From DSUN01 sp035527715 (lineage in GTDB: Bacteria > Planctomycetota > PUPC01 > DSUN01): DNA of 42,658 nucleotides. Of this stretch, positions 36,974 to 42,658 are shown piece by piece; positions within the stretch are counted from its first letter, which is position 1, and every line of letters begins with the position of its first letter. The notes beneath the pieces were generated by a model. It did no database searches. It had not been told where the DNA came from and saw only the letters and a list, made by a program, of their open reading frames with translations. Both the position numbers and the translations under genes were made by a program. Location: the NCBI GenBank assembly GCA_035527715.1, contig DATKZY010000093.1:1-42658 (forward strand), read 5' to 3'.

Positions 36974-39900
36974 TCGATCTCTCGCATCTTGAGGAACCGC
37001 TCGACGGCAGTATCGGCTACCTTCAGGCGGGCGGCGGCGCGAGCGGCGGCGCCGCACACGGGGCGGTAGTCGCAGAAGTCGCACGTGCCGCTGGGCACGC
37101 CCGCGAAGAAGCGGCCCCTGCGGACTCCCTCCGCGATGGTGGCCAGGATGGTCAGGAACTCGTCGTTCCGCCGTTCGGCGGCCTCCCGGGTGAACTCCAC
37201 GGTGGCGTATCCCCCGGCTTCCGTGACGTACCGGTAGAGCGCCGCGTCCATTGTGGTGGCGCGCAGGAGGGCTTCCGCCGCCCGCAGGTAGATGGGGAGC
37301 TGGAGGGTCGTGCCCCCGGCGAAGGCGTTGTCCCTGTGACCGCGCGGGACCTTGCCCGTCTTGTAGTCCACCACGCGGCCGCGACTGCGGTCGCGGGTCA
37401 GGTCAATGCGGTCCATCCGCCCCGTGACGTGCAGGCGGCCGGCCTCGCCGAGGTCGAGGTCGAGGCCCTGCGGGCTCCACGGCTCGTGCTCGGGGTCTCG
37501 GGGCCGCGCGCCGAATGCGGCCTCGAAGTGGGCGGGCAGATAGCCCGACGTGTCGGCGGCCTCCTGGCGCACGAACTGGCGCAGGTCGCGCTCCAGGCAC
37601 TCGCGTTCGAGCTGCCAGAGGGCCGGGCAACCGACGAGGCCATGCTGCTCGAACTCCGCGAAGGCCTGGCGGGCGGTCTCGAGCACCCGCGCCTCGTCCT
37701 CGGCGCTCAGCGGGATGCGGCGCGCATCGCGCGCCTCGCGCAAGGCGCGGCACAGGATGCGGTGCAGCACGCTGCCGCGGTCGAGGCCGGAGATGCGGCG
37801 AACGGCCTCCGGCTCCTCCAGCGCCTCGACGCCGAGGATGTGGCGCAGGAAGAACTGGAACGGGCACTGCGCGTATCGTTCGAGGGAGCTGGCATCCGTG
37901 CGCCACGGCGGCGGCCCGAGCCGTTCGGCCAGGGCAGCGAGGGAGGCCGCGTCGGACAGCACGCCGTCGTAGGGCGTGAACTGCCGCTCGTCCCAGCGGC
38001 GGGCCTCCGCCCGCCAGGCCGAGCCGAACGTGGGGGCCAGTTGGCACAGATAGCCCAGGCCCGCCCCCTTGCGGGCGACTAGGGCGCGACGGACGACTGC
38101 CAGGTCGTACTCCGCCTCGCACCACGCGGCGGACGGCTCCTCCGGCGCCAAGGCGGAGGCGGAGATGCGCTCGTGCCCGGCGAAGTTGCCGAGCCCCTGG
38201 TAGCTGCACCGCGCGCCCGTCGCCGCCTCGACCACGCGGAGGAGGAAGTGCGACGGCACCCGCGCGCGCCCCGAGCTCGGCTCGAGCCGGGGATAGGTCA
38301 GGAGCACTTGTTCTGAGGCGGCAGCCACGGCGAGGGTGAAGAGCAGTCGCTCCTCCTGACCGCGGCGGCCCTTGAGGGGCAGCCGCAGGCCGGCGTCGCT
38401 CAGCCGCAGGCGCTCCTGGTCCGAGAGCAGGGGGTCGGCGCCCGGGGAGGCGGGGAAGCCGTTCTCGACGAGGCCGGGCACGCACACGAGGTCGAACGGC
38501 AGGCCGCGCGCCTCCATCAGGTCCACCACGGCGGGGCCGCGCGAGCCGAACGGCGGCCGGGCGAGATGCGCGTTCTCGAGCGTCTCGTGGGCGAGACGGG
38601 CGAACGTCGCAAGGTCGGCTTCCTCGCCCGTGGCATCGAGCGTCCGCAGCTCCGCGATGCGCTCGGCCACGGTCGCCCGCTCGTCGCTGGCGCGGACGAA
38701 GCGGCTGTAGAGCGCCACCGTCGCGTCCACCAGGCGGGTCCACGTGCCGCGCAGCGGCACGGCCTCGATCTCGGGGAGGAAGCTGTCCAGGAATGCAACG
38801 AAGGCGTCGAGCGCCTGGCGTTGTTCGACGACGCGTGGCGTCTCCTCCTCTTCGGCCTCGACATCGAGAGCCCGGCGCCGGGCGGCGAGCCGCCGCTGCC
38901 AGCTCTCGCGGCCCTTCACGACGCCCGCCTGCATCGAGAGGAGGTCCCACTCGGCCGTCTCGGCTCCCGCGACAGGCATGTCGGCGTAGGTGACGAAGTC
39001 CATCACGTCGGTTCGGGCGAGGTCGCTGCCGATGAGGCGCAGGAGCATGAGGAAGCTGCGGCCCGCCCGCGTCGTCGAGAGGGGCAGGGGCGTGTGGTGG
39101 TAGGCCTGGAGGCCGCCCGCGGCGCACTCTTCGGCGACGAGGGGGGCGTAGGTGCTCGCCTGCCGCAGCAGAATGCCCACGCGGGGGAGCGGCGTGCCGC
39201 CGCGGGCCGCGGCGACGGCCGCCCGCACGACCGCCCGCGCCTCGCGCGTTTGGTCGGGCGCGCTCACGATGCGGATTCGTCCGCCGGGAGCAGCCTGCCC
39301 CGCCGGCGGGGCGAACAGGCCCCGCTGGAGCGCGGCAAGCTCTCCGGGCAGCGCGGGCACCGGCTCGGCCTGTGGCCGGAAGTCCTGGGCGACGAACCAC
39401 TCAAACGTCTCTGCGGCGTAGCGGAACGCCTCGGCGTCGGGCACGTAGGGGAAGAACACGCACGCCCGCCGCGACGCCGTGGCGGCGGCGACGAGTCGCC
39501 GCTGGACCTCGTTCAGGTCGTAGAATCCGTAGACGAGCACGGCGGCGGCCTGGGCCAGCCAAGGGTCGTCCCCGGCGGCCCCTGCCGCCGCGGCCATCAA
39601 GTCGGTCGCGTCGTACAGGCCCAGCTCGCGCAGCCGCTGCTCGCAGGCGCCCCACAGCGCCGCGAGGTCGCGCAGCTTTGCGAGCAAGGGACTCGTCTGC
39701 CACGTCCGACGTGCGACGCAGCGCGAGAGCGCGGCCGGGTCGTGCCCGGCCTCCTTGAGATCCGTGATGGTTGCCAGCAGCGCACGGTGGAAGCCGGGGC
39801 GGTTCGCAATCGAGGCGAAATACGTGTTCGGCACGGCCCTGCAAGCCGCCCTGGCCAGAAGCTCCCCAGCCATGGGTGGCGACTGGGCCCGCCCCGCGGC

Positions 39901-40152
39901 GGCCATCGCGGGCTCGCCCAGTTCGCGCGCGAGGTCGAGGAGGGTGAGGAAGTGGACGTTGATGCAGCCGCCGCGCCTGGCGGCCTGTGCGGCCAGGTGG
40001 TGGCGAAGGAGATTCGTCGGCACGAGGACCACAACGGGCGCGAGCGGCTCGCGCGAGCGCACGCTATCCAGCTCGCGCCATAGAGCGGTTTCCAGAGCGC
40101 GGAAGTCTCCCGCATGACACAGGACGCGAGCGGTCTCGGCGCGGCGGTTCAT
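36970..40152 (-). CDS. addB: AddB-type nuclease subunit
   Basis: 1060 residues. The N-terminal half is an SF1-like domain without a functional Walker A (VVVLVPTNLLRHHL where AddB/RecB have a P-loop), so the helicase site appears inactive. The C-terminal nuclease has a PD-(D/E)xK core GRVVDYKTGKVP and QLPIYLRAAEAL. The iron-sulfur Cys ligands of AddB are present: CPFQFFLRHIL upstream of the nuclease and CDFCDYRPVC at the end. It is the partner of AddA in break resection. The ATG at 40150-40152 lies 40 nt after the predicted transcription start, and the stop overlaps addA by 4 bp. Confidence 0.88.
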   Translation of the reverse strand: MNRRAETARVLCHAGDFRALETALWRELDSVRSREPLAPVVVLVPTNLLRHHLAAQAARRGGCINVHFLTLLDLARELGEPAMAAAGRAQSPPMAGELLARAACRAVPNTYFASIANRPGFHRALLATITDLKEAGHDPAALSRCVARRTWQTSPLLAKLRDLAALWGACEQRLRELGLYDATDLMAAAAGAAGDDPWLAQAAAVLVYGFYDLNEVQRRLVAAATASRRACVFFPYVPDAEAFRYAAETFEWFVAQDFRPQAEPVPALPGELAALQRGLFAPPAGQAAPGGRIRIVSAPDQTREARAVVRAAVAAARGGTPLPRVGILLRQASTYAPLVAEECAAGGLQAYHHTPLPLSTTRAGRSFLMLLRLIGSDLARTDVMDFVTYADMPVAGAETAEWDLLSMQAGVVKGRESWQRRLAARRRALDVEAEEEETPRVVEQRQALDAFVAFLDSFLPEIEAVPLRGTWTRLVDATVALYSRFVRASDERATVAERIAELRTLDATGEEADLATFARLAHETLENAHLARPPFGSRGPAVVDLMEARGLPFDLVCVPGLVENGFPASPGADPLLSDQERLRLSDAGLRLPLKGRRGQEERLLFTLAVAAASEQVLLTYPRLEPSSGRARVPSHFLLRVVEAATGARCSYQGLGNFAGHERISASALAPEEPSAAWCEAEYDLAVVRRALVARKGAGLGYLCQLAPTFGSAWRAEARRWDERQFTPYDGVLSDAASLAALAERLGPPPWRTDASSLERYAQCPFQFFLRHILGVEALEEPEAVRRISGLDRGSVLHRILCRALREARDARRIPLSAEDEARVLETARQAFAEFEQHGLVGCPALWQLERECLERDLRQFVRQEAADTSGYLPAHFEAAFGARPRDPEHEPWSPQGLDLDLGEAGRLHVTGRMDRIDLTRDRSRGRVVDYKTGKVPRGHRDNAFAGGTTLQLPIYLRAAEALLRATTMDAALYRYVTEAGGYATVEFTREAAERRNDEFLTILATIAEGVRRGRFFAGVPSGTCDFCDYRPVCGAAARAAARLKVADTAVERFLKMREIE

Positions 40153-40337
40153 CGTGGCTCACTGGCGGTTGGTGCTCTCGGGAGAAGTGCCTGATCGGAT
40201 CATACCGCCGCGGCGCGGCGCCGTCAAGGGCGGAAATAGCTGGTCCGCGGAGTTGCGGAATCACCGGAGTCGGTGTAGATCAACTCTGTGGGGTCTGTCG
40301 TGCCAAACCGGCGCGCCACCACGCGTCAGGGAACCCT
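40153..40337. other. Divergent promoter region between addB and the PilB-like gene
   Basis: 185 bp. The - strand promoter is clear (40199-40227). On the + strand TTGCGG (40253-40258), 17 bp, TAGATC (40276-40281) is only a weak candidate for the PilB-like gene. Confidence 0.5.
40199..40227 (-). promoter_or_regulatory. Sigma70 promoter for the addB-addA repair cluster
   Basis: On the - strand: TTGACG (40222-40227), 17 bp, TATGAT (40199-40204). Start near 40192. Confidence 0.8.
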
Positions 40338-41927
40338 ATGGGCAGACGACGGGAAGCAAAGAGCCGCCGGCTCGGCGACGTGCTCGTCGAGCATGGGCTG
40401 ATCACCCGCGAAGAGCGTCGCGCCGCGCTCCGCCGCCAGCGCGAGACGGGCGGACGACTCGGCGAGGTGCTGGTCCGCGAAGGCATTCTCACCCGCGACC
40501 AACTGAACTGGGCCTTGGGCGACCTCCTGCACATCCCCTACGTGCAACCCGACGCTGCGGCCATTGACGCCGCCTTGTTCGCCGCCTTCCCCCTCGATCT
40601 GCTCCGCCGCTGCGAGGCCGTGCCCATGGCGAGAGCGGGCGATGAGGTCGCCGTGGCGATGGCCGACCCCACGGATGTCCAGGCGGTCGCCGACCTCCAG
40701 GCGGCCGCTCGCGCCCAACTGAGGGTCGCGCTGGCTGATGCGGCGGCCATCCACAGGGCGCTCGGCGCGCTCGCCGAGAGGACCACGAGCCCCCCGCGCC
40801 CGCGCATCGTCCTCCCGTCGCGGCCCGGCCGCGCTCTGTCACCTCAGGCCGCTCTGGCGGATGCCTCGGGCAGCGCCTTCCTTCGGTTCCATCTCGTCCA
40901 CGCGGTACGGGAAGGTGCCGACGAGATTCTCATCGAGCCTCTGGGCGAGGCGTTCCGCGTCCGGCGCCGCCTCCACGGCCGTGTGCTCGAGGAAGCGTCG
41001 TACCCGGCGTCGGCACTGGATTCCGTCGTTGTTCGCCTGAGGCTCATGGCAGGCATGGCGTCCTCGACGGACGCCGTGGTGGAGGATGCGGCGGCGACGC
41101 TTGAGGTCGGGGCGCAGTCGTTCGACCTCCTGGTGAGCGTGCACCGCTCGCCGCAGGGCCCGGGCGCCCGGATGGTGATCCGCCGTCGAGGCGGGACGCC
41201 ATGGCCGCTGAGCAAGCTGGGGGTTGACCGGGGCGCGGCGGCGCGCCTCCAGCGCGCGGTTCAGGCATCGGCCGGCCTGATCGTCGTGTGCGGCCCAGGG
41301 CGGTCGGGGTGCTCGACGACGCTCTACGCGCTCTTGCGCGCCGCTTCGGCGCCGGGCCGCTACCTCGTCACCCTGGAGCACGCGCCGACGCACTACTGGG
41401 CCGAGGCGACGCAGCTTGCTGCGCCCAGCGCCAGCTACCTGCCCGCCTTGCGCGACCTGGTCCGAAGGCCGCCCGACGTTCTCCTTGCCGAAGGGCTACA
41501 CGAGCGTGAGTTCTGGGCCGCGTTCGGCCCGCACACTCTGGCGAGCACGCTATTGCTAGGCGAGATGCGAGGGGCCGATGCCGTGTCGGCGCTGGGCCAG
41601 CTCCGCGACCTTGGCCTCAGCGGGACTCTGCTGGCCACCTCGCTGCGGGCAATCGTGGCGCAGCGGCTCGTCCATCCCTCCGCCCTGCGCGGGCGCACGA
41701 GAGGCCATCGCATGGTGCTGGCCTGCGAGGTGCTGGCGCCCGACTGGGAATTCCGGGCGCTGCTGTTGGCGGGCGCGCCGCTGGCAACGCTGCACGAGGC
41801 CGCCGAGCGGTCGGGCATGCGCTCGCTTGCCGCGTGCGCCGAGGCCAAGGCGGCGCGGGGGCTGGTCGATCCGGCCGACGCCGAGTCTTTGAGGGCGGAA
41901 TCGCTGTGGAACTGCTCCCACTCCTGA
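40338..41927 (+). CDS. Degenerate GspE/PilB-like protein (probable pseudo-ATPase)
   Basis: 529 residues. The N-terminus (residues 10-75) is an MshEN/T2SS-E N-domain: RRLGDVLVEHGLITREERRAA and GRLGEVLVREGILTRDQL, two RLGxxL-type motifs like those that bind c-di-GMP in MshE. The C-terminal half aligns with type II secretion/pilus ATPases, but the active site is eroded. Walker A reads GPGRSGCSTT (319-328), with Cys325 (codon 41310-41312) for the essential Lys; the Asp box is TLEHAPTHY instead of TIEDPVEY; Walker B is DVLLAEGLHE instead of DVIMVGEIRD; the His box is lost. It probably binds partners or c-di-GMP without hydrolysing ATP. The ATG at 40338 starts just before the N-domain. Its 3' end overlaps pilT by 22 bp. 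Confidence 0.85.
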   Translation: MGRRREAKSRRLGDVLVEHGLITREERRAALRRQRETGGRLGEVLVREGILTRDQLNWALGDLLHIPYVQPDAAAIDAALFAAFPLDLLRRCEAVPMARAGDEVAVAMADPTDVQAVADLQAAARAQLRVALADAAAIHRALGALAERTTSPPRPRIVLPSRPGRALSPQAALADASGSAFLRFHLVHAVREGADEILIEPLGEAFRVRRRLHGRVLEEASYPASALDSVVVRLRLMAGMASSTDAVVEDAAATLEVGAQSFDLLVSVHRSPQGPGARMVIRRRGGTPWPLSKLGVDRGAAARLQRAVQASAGLIVVCGPGRSGCSTTLYALLRAASAPGRYLVTLEHAPTHYWAEATQLAAPSASYLPALRDLVRRPPDVLLAEGLHEREFWAAFGPHTLASTLLLGEMRGADAVSALGQLRDLGLSGTLLATSLRAIVAQRLVHPSALRGRTRGHRMVLACEVLAPDWEFRALLLAGAPLATLHEAAERSGMRSLAACAEAKAARGLVDPADAESLRAESLWNCSHS

Positions 41928-42658
41928 GCTTCATGCACAAGCAGGGCGCCTCTGACCTGCACCTGTCCACCGGCGCGCCCCCCATCCTGCGCGTCCACGG
42001 CGAGATGAAGCGCACGACGGCCGCGGCCCTGTCTGCCGAGGACCTGCTCCCGATGCTTCACAGCATCATGAGCGACGCCCAGCGGCGCGAATACGCCGAG
42101 AATCTGGAGGTGGACTTCGCCTTTCCCACGGACTTCGCGCGCTTCCGCGTCAACGCCTTCACCCAACGCCATGGGCCGGCAGCCGTCCTGCGGAAAATAC
42201 CCAACGACGTCCTCCCCCTCGATACGCTGGGCGTGCCCCCCATTGTGGGCGAACTGGCGATGAAGGAGCGTGGGCTCATGCTGGTCACAGGTCCCACCGG
42301 CTCAGGCAAGAGCACCACGCTGGCCAGCATTATCGACTTCATCAACACGCATTCGCCCGACCACATCATCACCATCGAGGACCCCATCGAGTTCGTGCAC
42401 GAGAGCAAGTGCGCGCTGATCAACCAGCGCGAGGTCGGCCCGCACACCCACTCGTTCGCCAACGCCCTGCGCAGCGCCCTGCGGGAGGACCCCGACGTGA
42501 TCCTCGTCGGCGAGATGCGCGACCTGGAGACCATCCAGATCGCGCTGACGGCCGCAGAGACCGGCCACCTCGTGTTCGGGACGCTCCACACCTCGGACGC
42601 GCCGCAGACGGTCGATCGCGTGATCGACGTGTTCCCGCCGCACCAGCAGGAGCAGGTG
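41906..42658 (+). CDS. pilT: Twitching motility ATPase PilT, partial (continues beyond the window)
   Basis: 251 codons to the window end, open throughout. N-terminal ELLPLLSFMHKQGASDLHL is typical PilT. The ATPase core is intact: Walker A GPTGSGKSTT, Asp box TIEDPIEF, Walker B DVILVGEMRD and His box TGHLVFGTLHTSDA. PilT powers retraction of type IV pili. The GTG at 41906 gives the family N-terminus and overlaps the previous gene by 22 bp; an ATG at 41933 would remove the conserved first helix. Its intact motifs contrast with those of the overlapping upstream gene. Confidence 0.95.
   Translation, partial: MELLPLLSFMHKQGASDLHLSTGAPPILRVHGEMKRTTAAALSAEDLLPMLHSIMSDAQRREYAENLEVDFAFPTDFARFRVNAFTQRHGPAAVLRKIPNDVLPLDTLGVPPIVGELAMKERGLMLVTGPTGSGKSTTLASIIDFINTHSPDHIITIEDPIEFVHESKCALINQREVGPHTHSFANALRSALREDPDVILVGEMRDLETIQIALTAAETGHLVFGTLHTSDAPQTVDRVIDVFPPHQQEQV

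Noticed and set aside
39987..40337. Upstream extension of the PilB-like frame
   Set aside because: It runs through the divergent promoter and into addB on the other strand.

Overview
The window is about 42.7 kb of very GC-rich, densely coding bacterial DNA with overlapping genes and no rRNA, tRNA, CRISPR array, transposase or phage gene that I could recognise. The gene set suggests a member of the PVC group, most likely a Planctomycetota bacterium. It includes two unlinked-from-groES GroELs, a secreted FAD-dependent oxidoreductase with a discoidin-like tail, paired YkgJ-type cysteine-cluster proteins, an IspH-UbiA fusion, AddAB and many short palindromic or heptad/octad intergenic repeats. 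This placement is inference from gene content, not from a marker phylogeny.

Layout. (1) 1-1872 (+): a hairpin-rich repeat, a near-perfect sigma70 promoter, a metallophosphoesterase and an RnfB-like iron-sulfur protein. (2) 2102-11654 (+): a protein-folding run: two tandem groEL paralogs, a HEAT-repeat protein, dnaJ, grpE, a FmdB-type zinc ribbon, yacG, a polytopic membrane protein and der. (3) 11661-17736 (+): its own promoter, a ComEA-like helix-hairpin-helix protein, a membrane GAF-GGDEF protein, uvrB and an exported FAD oxidoreductase. (4) 17747-21224 (-): a gluzincin peptidase, two YkgJ-like proteins and an IspH-UbiA fusion. (5) 21401-24053 (+): a uridine kinase-like P-loop kinase and a membrane-anchored spermidine synthase-like protein. 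(6) 24124-28421 (-): dxr, rseP, an acyl carrier protein and an alpha/beta hydrolase. (7) 28612-40152 (-): addB, addA, an SbcD-like nuclease, an SbcC/YhaN-like ATPase and a zinc-rich protein; the first four form a tightly overlapping double-strand-break repair cluster. (8) 40338-end (+): a degenerate GspE/PilB-like protein overlapping the start of pilT, which runs off the window.

The most unusual signal is inside addA. Three copies of a 57-bp near-perfect palindrome lie within the reading frame, in the same orientation and the same codon phase, each adding 19 codons at what look like linkers or loops. Their arms carry compensatory base changes. They resemble in concept the Rickettsia palindromic elements that insert in frame into genes, but I do not recognise this family. 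Other notable points are a GroEL paralog that has lost the catalytic Asp equivalent to E. coli D398, a PilB-like protein that has lost the Walker A lysine, heptad repeats inside a hydrolase gene, and two inverted octamer arrays that can fold into long hairpins at gene ends.

At least six sites match TTGNNN-N16/17-TAT(A/G)(A/C)T well, so transcription is probably driven by an ordinary housekeeping sigma factor. Start codons were chosen from ribosome-binding sites, overlaps and alignment to family N-termini; where this was ambiguous the entry says so.
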